Source of the DNA: Candolleomyces eurysporus
Taxonomy: Eukaryota > Basidiomycota > Agaricomycetes > Agaricales > Psathyrellaceae
Length of the DNA stretch: 64,000 bases
Reading direction: 5' to 3'
NCBI GenBank assembly: GCA_027579435.1
Contig: JANBPK010000763.1
Span: 1-64,000 of the forward strand
Shown here: positions 51,721 through 62,770 of the stretch, piece after piece
How positions within the stretch are numbered: the stretch's first letter is position 1
Layout: every line of letters begins with the position of its first letter
Translations under genes and position numbers: made by a program
The notes under the pieces: generated by a model
Databases searched by the model: none
Seen by the model: the letters and a program-made list of their open reading frames with translations, nothing else
What the model was told of the DNA's origin: nothing

Positions 51721-53420
51721 ATGTCTCTTCTCAAAGTTTCAGGAACCAAAATTGTCGATGAGCAGGGCAAAGAGACCGTGCTCCGTGGCGCTGGTCTGGG
51801 CGGATGGATGAAGTTCGTANTTTCATCATGTCGCTCATCTCAGCCCCATTAACATTTCTGATAGCATGGAAAACTTCATTACTGGCTATCCTGGCTGTGA
51901 GCACCAGATTCGTGAGGCCCTTAAGGAGGCCATTGGCGAGAAGAAGCAGGCTCTCTTCTTCGACAAGGTTGGAATCCGTCGTGTTTACTTTGACTCCCTA
52001 ATCTCATTACGATCTAGTTCTTGGAGTACTTCTTCACCGATGCGGATGCTGCGTTCTTCAAGAGCCTTGGTCTCAACGCCATCCGTATTGCGTTCAACTA
52101 CCGTCACTTTGAGGGTGCGTTTCTTGACCTCTCTCGTAAGAGCAATGAAACAAATATTGCATCTAGACGACATGAACCCACGGGTTCTCAAGGAGTCTGG
52201 TTTCCATCACCTTGACCGTGTCATCGATATCTGCGCCAAGCACGGTATCTACACCATCCTTGACCTCCACACNGCCCCTGGTGGTCAGAACACTGATTGG
52301 CACGCCGACCATGGAAGCCACATCGCCAACTGTAAGTCCTATANACTCTAGCGACTTCAATCTACAATTCTTANTANTTCTACAGTCTGGAACTACAAGG
52401 ACTTCCAGGACCGTGTCCTTTGGCTCTGGTCCGAGCTTGCCAAGCACTACAAGGGCAACAAGTGGATTGCTGGCTATAACCCTCTGAACGAGCCCACTGA
52501 CTCCAAGCATACCCGTCTCATCGAATTCTACAACAAGGTGCACAAGGTCATCCGCGCTGAAGACCCTGACCACATCATCTTCTTCGACGCCAACACCTTN
52601 GCCTCTGACTTCTCCCAATTCGGTGACTCTCACAAGAACTGGGAGAATACCGCTTATTCTATTCACGACTACTCCGTCTACGGTTTCCCTGGCGCTCCCG
52701 AGGTGTATAATAGCACCGAAGAGCAACGCCGCAGGCTCAAGAGAAGCTACGAGAAGAAGCGCCAGTGGATGGACGAGCGGGGATTGTGTGTCTGGAACGG
52801 TGAATGGGGCCCCGTNTACGCCCGAAANCAGTATGAGGGNGAGCTGACTGATGAGATCAACACCCACCGCTACAAGGTCCTCGAAGATCAGNTGAAGCTC
52901 TACGATGCGGTNAGTTCCCGTCTTTCGCTTCCTCCCCTCGATCGCAGACTGACCCTCATCCCTTATCGATATAGGACCGTCTGAGCTGGTCGATCTGGCT
53001 CTACAAGGACATCGGCTTCCAGGGCATGGTCTACATCAACCCTGAGACCAAGTACATGACCCTCTTCAAGGACTTCCTCGCCAAGAAGCACCGTCTGGCC
53101 ATCGACGCCTGGGGAGCCGACGATTCTGCCGTCCGACACATCTACCAACCCCTCATCGATCACGTCCTNGAGGAGATNCCCCGAGAAGTACCNAAAAGCT
53201 GTACCCTGCCCCTGTCTGGAAGTTCAACGAGCGCATCACTCGTATTTCGCGAAACATCCTCGTGAGCGAGTTCATGGTCAAGGAATGGGCCGACCACTTT
53301 GTTGGTCTCTCGGAGGAAGAGATCGAGGAGGTTGCTGCCAGCTTCAAGTTTGAGCACTGCGTGAAGAGGGATGGATTGAACAAGGTCTTGACCGAGAATG
53401 CGCCCAAAGTTGCTGCTTAG
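51721..53420 (+). CDS. Glycoside hydrolase family 5 enzyme (exo-beta-1,3-glucanase-like)
   Basis: Six exons: 51721-51812, 51844-51967, 52018-52114, 52167-52331, 52386-52909 and 52975-53420. The first intron is only 31 nt and should be checked. No signal peptide is seen at MSLLKVSGTKIVDEQG, so the enzyme may be intracellular. Family blocks: VLRGAGLGGWMNPINIS, GLNAIRIAFNYRHFE, GIYTILDLH.APGGQNTDWH, then the acid/base Glu in IAGYNPLNEPTD and the nucleophile Glu in GLCVWNGEWGP. The later part (WSIWLYKDIGFQGMVYINPE) is standard for this subfamily. Single N bases at 53169-53193 shift the frame; on either side the protein is coherent, ending FEHCVKRDGLNKVL...VAA. The substrate is likely a beta-glucan, but exact specificity cannot be told. 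Confidence 0.85.
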
Positions 53421-54137
53421 GNGCATTATCAGGCTGTGGGATGCTCACACAGGACGGCTGGACAGTCGAAAAGAATTTGAAGAAGTCTAATCAATGCGAA
53501 TATCTGGTACGATGACATGTATACCTAACTACCTGGCCGGTGTATTTTTATGATAATCTTATGGAGGTTATTTGNTNATATCATTACTNCCTANNGAGCT
53601 GNTTTGAACGTTGCAAGNTACCGAATTTTCCTTGAAGTTTGGTGACGGTNNCGNNATCATGTNATGATGCCCCAACCCTTCTGCCCAGAGAGGGATAAAT
53701 TCAATATGATAACATCCCCCCCAGCCGGTTCGAATTTGAACGGTGCGGTGGTCGGCCTCGTGCCAGGCTACTGGTTTCCTGGATTTTATCCAAGTTTTGT
53801 CGACTCCGGGTGCTGGAATTAATGACAAGTNGAAANGTTTAGAACCGTNTACATTGCTTGTCGTTCATGCACCAAGTCTCGGGGTATCGTACAGAGGGAA
53901 AGCGGTCTCCTCGGCTACTACACGCTAGTACATACAGACATACAAAAAAAACGTGAAATCAGCGTGAACACGAACATGAGCGGGAATCACAGAGTCAAAT
54001 GAAAAAAGGGATGTCGGGTATAAGTGAAGGAGACCGGACAGCGGAAAGAAGCGACGCGCGGGGAACACAAATCAAGTGTGTACAACGCACAGCCCATTCG
54101 AAAAGAACCGTTCGATAAGTATTTGTTGCGGACTGGT
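53421..54137. other. Convergent intergenic region
   Basis: About 700 bases between the 3' ends of the GH5 and HNH nuclease genes. N bases cluster at 53575-53663. No gene seen. Confidence 0.35.
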
Positions 54138-55909
54138 TCAGCATCCATTGAGGATACTCGTAAGAGCGCTCTTCTCGGCCGAGTCGACGCTGAGGCTGTA
54201 GTNGTACTTGACTTGCACCCAGGCCCGAGCGTATGTGCACCTGTAGCTCGAGAGAGGGGGCATCCATTCGGCGGGGTCTAGTACCGATGTCCATGAAGTA
54301 TCGATCGACGTACGTCCGCAGGAAGGCGGTAGGTAGAAGGAAAAACAGAAGGATTTAATGAATTAGCCGCCGCAACGCCTGGTAAGGAAGATCGATCGTG
54401 ACGTACCCTTGTCACCTGTATCCCACGAGTATAGGTCGTTGTTGTGGTTGTCGTGTCGTCGGCAGCGGCGGTGGCGGGANATCCAACATAGCGGAATGCA
54501 AGTAGAATTCAGTTGATCAGCTCGTGTGTTCGTAAAACACAGACTGCGGCACTGCAGGCGGAGCGTGTCACTTACCCTTTGCTTGGTTCAAGCTATCCAA
54601 AATCGAGGTCAAAAAGAGCGTTTCAGTCAATAATTTATTCAAAGNAAAAGAAAATGACAATCAAAGTCGAATACTCACGAATCGGTGACAGCAATGAGCT
54701 GAGGCCTTGTCAGATCGTTCGCGAACGCCTGCCTCTGCGCAGTGGTCCAAGACCTAGCGCCCGAAACCCAGGCCTGTGGATGCGTGAATATCGGTAAGCA
54801 CCGGGCAGGTGGACTGGTGGGGGAATAGAAGCGGTGTCTTTGTACATACCTCTTTCAGGGGGACCAGGTGATCCTATTGGAAAGAAAACGCTGTGTTAGC
54901 ATGAAACTTGTTCACCGACAAATGTTTCTGGAATGGGGAATGGACAGGAGGCGTAGAAACGAGAGAAAGGGAACACCCAGGCCACTCCAGCCCAGCCAGG
55001 CATCCAGATTGACTGATGGCATTACAATTGTATGGAACTGAATTGGACGGACGGAGGGATACGAGATCGAGAGATAAAAAAGGATAGGCTGGGACGGAGT
55101 GGAGCTGGGGCGGTGGAAGGACAGATTATGTTAATTGTGTGATGATTCCTTAAGGGACTCACAATGTCAAGATCGCTCGCCAGGTTAGTGGCGACGTTAT
55201 CGTATGGCGAGACCCATGACCCGGAAGTCGCGGCGCAGTTGCTTCCCGTCACGACGTTGGTTCCGTCTCGCTTCAAGACAGCTAGAATGAATGGCGCGGA
55301 GGGCAGGCAGAACATAGCATCAGTCAGTTCAGTCAGCCAGTCACGCATTGATAGGAATACAAAGCATAACAACGACAGGAGAAAAAGTCTAAATGACTTT
55401 AGGACGAAAACCCAACTGATGAATGAATCGGGTGAAATGGGGTTTGTATTGGTATAGTGGCGATGGTAGGAAGAGAGTAAACAATTGATCGAGGAGGAAC
55501 TTACTTTCCCTGGTGTTACACGCCCCCGAGACTGGTTTAGGAAAGAAAAAGGGGATGGAGATGAAGGGGATTAAATGAGCCGAGTTCGTTCAAGCTTTCG
55601 ATCATATCAAAAAAGGGAAAAAAGACAGACTCGTGATCCAATGAGGGAATAGGTCGCGATTATAGGCTGGGGAATTGGACTCGGCTTCGACGGTCACTAG
55701 GGGCATGAAGATTCAACATCAATCAGGCTAATCTAAAAATATCAGGTAGGCGTACATTGCGAAAGGTAGGTCCTAGCAGTCGCCGCGCTCACGGGAGTCG
55801 GAAGCGCCCGTCGAGAGATCTCCATGTCCACTTCAGGCTCCGCCACAGGGGCCGCGATGACGAGAGACAACACAGAGAGTAGAACGAAGGAGAGAGAAAG
55901 ATTCTTCAT
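54138..55909 (-). CDS. Secreted HNH-type nuclease (DUF1524 / GmrSD C-terminal-like)
   Basis: The start at 55909 gives a signal peptide, MKNLSLSFVLLSVLSLVIAA, then PVAEPEVDMEISRRA. At least eight exons follow. The joined pieces read in order: TVEAESNSPAYNRDLFPHW, SGACNTRETVLKRDGTNVV, TGSNCAATSGSWVSPYDNV, DHLVPLKEAWVSGARSWTTA, QRQAFANDLTRPQLIAVTDS, then SSYRCTYARAWVQVKY and SLSVDSAEKSALTSILNGC at the stop (54138). DHLVPLKEAW is the HNH/beta-beta-alpha metal core and YNRDLFPHW its usual N-terminal partner. Cysteines in CNTRE, SNCAAT and CTYA fit extracellular disulfides. Introns are many and long for so small a protein. By family it is a secreted nuclease, perhaps for nutrient scavenging or defence; the latter is inference. 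Confidence 0.82.
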
Positions 55910-57404
55910 ATCTATCCGAGCGATNGGGGGAAGGCCTACGCAGGCTCAGCAAGAGAGATCGAGGGCAACGAGGAGAAGAGAGTCGGGCAGCTCACTTGAG
56001 AGGAAAGGAACCTACTGGCAAAACCAGATGCGAAAGCGGTTGAGCTTTTATAGCAAACGGCGCCCTTCGATCTCCGTTACGACTAGCTGAGATGCAAAGG
56101 TACTATCGGAGAGTAGTCGCTATCTGTCAGGCCCCTTGACGGCGGCCAAGAGCAATGGAGGTGTATACTTGGATTATCTGGGATTGTAACACATGGTTGC
56201 TATGAGCTTCCATGATAGAAGTCATATCACCTGTTTCACGGGTCCACCGGGGGAGGGAAAACAACGTCGTTGGGTGTGCCATAATGCACCGAAGGTGATC
56301 ATTGCGCAACTGAGATTGGGGAACGTGTCTCCCGGCGTGCCTGTGGACGTTCATAAAATGGTGGGTCGTCAAGAACAACGTTCGTGAACGGCGTCGGTGT
56401 GATCTGCTTCGAACACACCTGGGCGGCGTCAGCAACTACAAAAGCAGGATGGGATAGCATGAGAAGGGCCGCAAGTGGCAACGCACATTGGTACACCCGA
56501 CAAATATGGAAGTAGGGAGCGTTGGACCATGCTGAGGTATCCCGAAGGGTTTGGTGATCAGGAGCGGCGTGTTTCCGTGTCAGTCAGGTTGGTGTCAGGT
56601 TGTCGTTGGTTTCTGGTGGTTTCCCCATGGCCAATGACAAGATAAGAAGACGTAGGCAGAAGACGCTCCACTAGGAGCCCGAACGAGTGGGTGATCATGT
56701 CGATCCGCCAATATATTGTGGTACATATGACTGATTGACCGCCGCTGCGTCCGGGGCCACAACCGCCACCCCCGCTACATTATCACCGCGATAAGAATAC
56801 TGGGCTTTCGATTACCAGAAGCCAGAAGGTAGGAGGGTACAGGGAAATCTCCACTGGCAACCACCGTAAAAAGGGCGCACCACCGCTCCATTTAGGACCG
56901 GTTCCCGGCAGAAGGTCGAATCCNAAAAAAGGTTTCCAAGATAGCAGCTGGGCTATTCAGAAATATTCGAGCATATGGACGTCTGCTCGACATCCTTGAC
57001 AGGCCCAAAGATAGAAGGGGTATCCGCCCCGAACATAAGGGAGAGAAGAGCCAACGTGGCAGACCATTTCAGCCTTCTAACTGGTAGATAAGATGAGATG
57101 AGATGTGTGTGATTTCTTGAATGTTGTGGGAGTAGAATCAAAGACTTAGAGCCGATGACGAGGAGAAACGGCCGAAGCGATTGCTGTGGCCAGAGCCCGA
57201 CACCTTGGTCAATAAACAAACAATGCCGTTACTTCGTGCCGCCCCATTGACGTAGGGTCGTACGCGCTGCACCGGCTCCATGTTAACCGCCGCCTCCACC
57301 ACGAAAGCCTATAAGTAAATCGTGTGGACCCCAACTGCTGGCCAGTTCCGAACGCTTTCTGTCCTCCAGCTGGTCTCTATAGTGGCCACGCTATCAGGCT
57401 ACTA
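55910..57404. other. Intergenic region with one possible small secreted ORF
   Basis: Mostly featureless. On the minus strand at 56496-56299 an ORF starts MYQCALPLAALLMLSHPAFV, a plausible signal peptide, and runs for 65 codons with one Cys (VCSKQITPTPF). It may be the first exon of a small secreted protein or chance. No splice continuation was established. Confidence 0.3.
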
Positions 57405-59501
57405 ATGTTGCCTCTTTTCTCTCTGGCCTCGCGACCTGCACGGACTCGGAGCGGCCGAACCATCATCAATGGGCTGCATAACCTCAAATCGAGTCGCCCG
57501 ACGTTGGGAGGGGGTCGATGGTACTCTGGGGGCAGTCATACGGAGCCCCCTTCGAGGTTGCAGAAGTACTCCAAGAGGTTGGCATACCTCGGTCTCGGAG
57601 TAGGCTCGCTCTACGCTTGGGACAGGTACTACAATGCCTCTGCCATCTTTCGGAANGTCCGGACACTTCAGACAGTACGTATNCTTTCAANNNNTNNNNN
57701 NCGTATCGATCCATTCCATTCACCTACCCTTCCTCTCAGTGTGTCATGATCACCATAGACTATAAACTCAACTTCACCCCAGAGAAAAGCGAACAGATCC
57801 CGCAACTCCACGAACGGGTCGCTGAACGTGTATACAACCTCCTCACATCCAACGGCGGTCTTTATATCAAAATTGGTCAAGCCATCGGAGCCAACGCCGC
57901 GCTCCTGCCCAAACCGATGCAGCTCAAGTTTGCCAGTCTNTTCGACGACGCNCCACAGATACCGTACGACGTCGTACGCGAGGTGTTCATCTCCGAGCTG
58001 GGCAGACCACCAAGCGGACCGGACGGTGTCTTCGAATTTTTCGACGAAAACGCTGTAGCCAGCGCCAGTATAGCGCAAGTGCACAAAGCCAAGACCTGGC
58101 CGACTCTGGACGAGAACGGTAAAGTGGTGAAGGAGGGCGAATGGGTTGCCGTCAAGATTCAGAAACCGGATGTCGGGAAGCAGATGGAGTGGGATTTAGG
58201 GGCGTACAGGATGGTTATGTGGGCCTTTGAAAATCTGGCATTTGATTTACCTGTTTATTTCGTCGTCGGTGCGTTATTCTCGTTCCTTCGTCTTCAAAGC
58301 TCGATCTCACATGGTATTGCTAGATTTCGTCTCCGACCATCTAAGACAGGAGTTGGATTTCATTAACGAAGCCAACAACGCCCTCCAAACCGCTGCCTTC
58401 GTCGCCCGAGAACCCAGTCTCCGAGATAAAGTCCACATCCCGAAAGTCTACCCAGAGTACTCGACGAAGAANGTGATGACCGCTGAATGGATCGACGGCG
58501 TCCGACTCAGCGACAAAACCGGCATCTACAAACTCATGGGCCAACACGAATCGTACTACAACCCGGACCCGCTATCNGCTTCCGCTCTCATTGCCAGCTC
58601 TCCAGCGGCACAGNTCACAGAAAACTCCGAGGCTGCTTCAACGAGATTCGAATTTCCCGCGAAACCTCTTAAAGGAGGCGTCGGGGAGATTATGCAAACG
58701 ATGGTCGAGCTGTTTTCGGCTCAGATGTTTTCGTGGGGGTGGGTCCACTGCGACCCTCACCCAGGAAACATCATCGTCAGACCGTCCCCTTCCAACCCCT
58801 CGCGTCCCCAACTCGTNCTCATCGACCACGGGTTGTACGTCCGCGTGCCGGAAAACTTTAAGCGGCAGTGGGTGCAACTCTGGCGAGGNATGNTATCTGG
58901 GGACTACAGAGATGTGGAAAAAGTGACGAAGGAGTGGGGGATGGGCCTCCCTGATCTCGTCGCGAGTTTCACCCTTATGCGGCCGACGATCCTTCGACGG
59001 GGGAGGAAGAAGAAGACTCAGGAAACTCAGAAGCCGCCTGAGAAGCCGTTGACGCAGTACGAGCTCAGTGTCAAGATGAAGCAGAAGTTGAAGGAGTTTT
59101 TGACGGATACGGATCGCATGCCCAAAGTCCTTATCTTCCTCACGAGGAACATGAGGATGGTCCAGGGGAACAACCAGTCGTTTGGTTCGCCCGTGAATCG
59201 TATAAAGATTACGGGCCACTGGGCTTCTAAATCAGGTTACAGTGACTACAACCGGCCTCTGAGGGAGAGGGCGAAGGAGTGGTGGCATCACCTCGTGTTT
59301 AGAACTGTCATGTTCAGTCTAGACCTGGCGTTCTGGAGGTACAGGTTTTTGAGTTGGGTGAGGGACATCCAGGAGCGGTTGTTTGGGTCGAAGCGGGAGG
59401 CGCGGAAGGTTGGGTTTGAGGAGGAGTTGGAGATGCAGATGAGGACTATTGCGAAGGATAGTNTGGGAGTGGATGTGGGCCCNCAAGTGTTTTCTGGGTG
59501 A
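57405..59501 (+). CDS. ABC1/ADCK1-type atypical kinase-like mitochondrial protein
   Basis: Three exons: 57405-57674, 57740-58268 and 58324-59501. The intron at 57675-57739 contains the N run. The N-terminus MLPLFSLASRPARTRSGRT is Arg/Ser-rich like a mitochondrial targeting sequence, followed by a hydrophobic stretch (LAYLGLGVGSLYAW). UbiB-family signatures are all present: the KxGQ motif in GGLYIKIGQAIG, the Ala-rich loop NAVASASIAQVHKA, the Lys in WVAVKIQKP, ExD in RQELDFINEANN, HCDPHPGNI and LIDHGLY. The layout with WGWVHCDPHPGN matches ADCK1 and yeast Mcp2 more than Coq8. Family members act in mitochondrial lipid or coenzyme Q homeostasis; the role here is inferred from that. Confidence 0.9.
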
Positions 59502-60015
59502 TATGATTATGTTTTTGATTGTATTTTTATTTGAAANCACCAGTACCGTAGACCTCTCTTAATTTTGGTAGACGTGCAGCTTTTACATAGACACGTACAC
59601 TGACAGCTCTAGAACAGTCAAATCGATTCCCACTCCTTCAGATAAGCTTTCATAGACTAACTTGTGGGTACATGAGGCGGCCATAACCCGAAACGATTAT
59701 ACCAGGGTAAAGTACCACGCCATCGGAACTTGGGAGTTTCGAATAGGGAAGAGAGACGCCAACAGCCTGAGCGCGCCCCGCTTACTCNACATCTTCTCTG
59801 ACCACGAACNTCCTCNATNTCGAGGCGTCCAGTGNGATACCTGGATTGCAAACCACTATTGTGGAGGTACACGAGACGCCACACATCGCAACCATTCATA
59901 AAGACGTGAGAGAATCTTACGTACGACGCGTTTGTTTTGACGTCTGGTGTGTCCTTCTCCCTCTTTTCAATTCCACCAACTCGNTTTCTGGCCTGGTTCA
60001 ACCCCTTCGCCAGCC
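59502..60015. other. Intergenic region
   Basis: About 510 bases between two plus-strand genes. Short ORFs only. The last 200 bases should hold the promoter of the CK1-like gene. Confidence 0.35.
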
Positions 60016-61452
60016 ATGGTCCTCACAACATACGCTGGAAAGTACAGATTCGAAGAGGAGATCGCCAATGGCGGCTGTGGTCAGTATTCGCTCTCAGCTT
60101 CTATGACGCTCATACGGCTAACGGGTATTGTTGAATCCTAGGCACCGTGTTCTTGGGCGTTCATACGACGGCTGGCAAGCCTGTGGCAATCAAGCTAGAG
60201 CCCACCCACCCTTCGCATCACCCTTCGCATCCTTCACCGCTCAAGACAGAGTCCAAGATTTACAAGTCGCTCTCTGGGGGCACCGGCGTACCGTGGATTA
60301 TATGGAGCGGGCGACAGGGCGACTATAATGTCATGGTGACCGATCTACTCGGTCCCAGTCTGGAAGACCTCTTCAAGATGTGCAATCGTCACTTTAGTAT
60401 GAAGACCGTGTTGCTGTTAGCGGATCAGCTGGTGCGTGCTCTTCGTCTTCTNACCCCCTTACCAATGACCAATTGTTGCCGCAGATTTCCCGTATTGAAT
60501 TTGTGCACTCACATTCAATTGTGCATCGAGACATCAAGCCCGCGAATTTCGTTATGTCGGTCGCGTCGCAGGCGTCGTGTTCGTGCTCACCAGCAACACC
60601 AATAGCGCCCTCGCCCTCTGCCTCGTCCACCTCGTTAGCCGAAACGACGACGGCCACCGAAACCACCACTGCTACCAAAGCCACCTCCTCAACATCATCA
60701 CCGTCTTCGCCTGTATGTCATTCATGTCCTCACCACCCCCTGGTCCACATCATCGACTTTGGTCTCGCTAAAAAATTCCGCGATGCCGTGACAATGATCC
60801 ATATCCCTACAGCCAACACCCGCACGGCCTACACGGCGTCGGAACCTCCCTCTTCGCCGCTATCAACACTCACCTCGGAATTGAAGCCTCACGTCGAGAC
60901 GACCTCGAGTCTCTGGCCTACATGCTTATCTACTTCCTCAGAGGCACGTTGCCCTGGAGAAAACTGCGCGCACCCTCAAGCCTNCCCAGCTCCATCCTTA
61001 ACGAAATTTCGGGATCAGAGGACCGTCGGGACGCGGAGGAGCGGTATAACCCCGTCAGCGCAACGTGGGATTTGATCAGGGATAGCAAGTTGGAGTGTGA
61101 GGCCACTTTGACGCAGGGGCTCCCNGAGGAGTTTGATATCCTTTATACTTATGCCAGGAACCTCGAGTTTGACGACCTGCCCGACTATGAGGGGTTGAGG
61201 AAGTGCTTTAGGGGACTCGCTGAGAAGTTGGGCATCGAGTATGATGGTGTGTTTGATTGGACCGTGAAGTCTCCTACGGGCGAGGCCGGAGAAGGTGATG
61301 GTGTGGCTGGGGATGCTGCTAAAGGTAGCATTGGGAAGGGAAAGTCGAAGGANGGCGGCAGAGCGAACTTGGCGACCAAGAAGNTGAGGAGGGGAAGACA
61401 GTGTCTTGCGTGCGAGGCTCGAGCTAAGGCGCGAGAACAGAGAGGCGACTGA
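60016..61452 (+). CDS. Casein kinase 1-family protein kinase, with a frameshift in the kinase domain
   Basis: Three exons: 60016-60079, 60142-60431 and 60485-61452. Kinase motifs: Gly loop [27 protein letters not shown] (the VAIK Lys), [39 protein letters not shown] and [12 protein letters not shown]. The CK1 hallmark [20 protein letters not shown] is followed by [11 protein letters not shown]. Between HRDIKPANF and DFG there is an unusual insert of roughly 50 residues rich in Thr, Ser and Ala with paired Cys (CSCS, CHSC). Around 60805 the frame must shift by one base to go from MIHIP to the hallmark segment, so either a base is missing in the assembly or the gene is broken. The C-terminal tail is Lys/Arg-rich. 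CK1 kinases act on acid-primed substrates in many pathways. Confidence 0.85.
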
Positions 61453-62770
61453 AGGACTGTGCGTTGGTTGTGGTGACCCCCATGGGTGATACAGCTGTTG
61501 GAGCCCAGTATTCGCTGTGAAGATCGTAATTATCGGTCCTCGTTTCTGCCTTTTTCGTTGGAAAAGTTGCAGCAGTGATGATGTACTGGGCTTGTGTGCT
61601 GTATGATGGCGTACCATAGNGATGTTTCTCGTCGAATGATGNGGACGTTTCTTCTACTTGGTCGTCTCTCCACGCTCCCTGATCGACCGCGAAGGGTGGT
61701 CTAAGGGCTCGTCCCTGTGATACCAGGACTGCGTTACCTCCTCCCTCACAATCAAAAAAGTCCCGCTCCTTCTTTCTGCCAATCCCCTTCTACCTTTTTC
61801 AAGTNTTTTTTTGTCATTTTTCGCATTTGTTCTTCGTCATTGTCATTCTATTCANGGTCATCATCATCATTCAAAGCTATGCCGCATGGATTGTTTTTGT
61901 TGTCCATTTTTGCTATCGCTGTCGTATATTTCACACCCCTTCATATCATACGCATCGCATTTTCTACACTACGCTTTAGCATTCTGCATTGTTTGGTTCT
62001 TTGCTCCTTGTTCCTTTCTTAGTGTGACTGTGTACTTTTATCCAACCTAGTTTGTTGCATTGTTTCCCTATTTCTATCCCTTATATTCTCCANCCCCCCC
62101 TGCATTTGCATTTCTATTACCCTGCCTACCCCTTGCATACTCGGACTGGATGGCGCCATTACCTTCCTATTCCTTGACGCCATTACCTTCCTATTCCTTG
62201 ACGCCATAACGTTTCTTCCTTTTCTCTTGATTTGGCCGGGTCAGTTTCTACCTGCTTGTTTTGGTCTGGTCTGGAGGACGGATTGGCTCCTCATTTGCGT
62301 ACCTGCGACTGAGTCGTTCGGGTTTCTTTTGTCTCCCTTTCATGAATCGCTCTTCCCCAGTCTCGTTTACCGCTTACTCATCTACATTTTTTCCCCCATA
62401 ATCTTTCGCTACCCCTGTTGTTTAATTAACTCCTCCCCCTCTCTCCCATCCCTGCATAGATACAATGGCATTTTCTGTGTACATTGATTAGTGCGATAAA
62501 ACGAATGTATGTTGTGCCAACATTTGTAGCAAATCCATCCCTCTTCTCCTCCCAAGGCTTTCGACCCTGGATTGTTGTCAGGGTGACATGGCAAGAGAGC
62601 GCTAAGCGCTCGGGTGTTTGAACCGAATGGGTGTGGGAAAAACCAAAGCGGTCGCGAAAGGACCAGGCGCGTCACAGTCGCGTCCTTGACTCACCGGTCT
62701 TCTCGCGACAATTCTGAGGCGGCCCATGATTGCAGCATCTCTCTCCCTGTAAACGTCGAACACACAAACG
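61453..62770. other. Intergenic region, pyrimidine-rich
   Basis: About 1.3 kb. CT-rich from 61730 to 62460, probably the 3' region of the CK1-like gene followed by the promoter of the NBS1-like gene. It contains the short tandem repeat listed separately. No gene is recognised. Confidence 0.35.
62155..62210 (+). repeat. 24-bp tandem repeat, 2.3 copies
   Basis: The unit GCCATTACCTTCC followed by TATTCCTTGAC occurs at 62155-62178 and 62179-62202 without mismatch, and a partial third unit (GCCATAAC) follows. A minisatellite-like polymorphism candidate. Confidence 0.85.
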
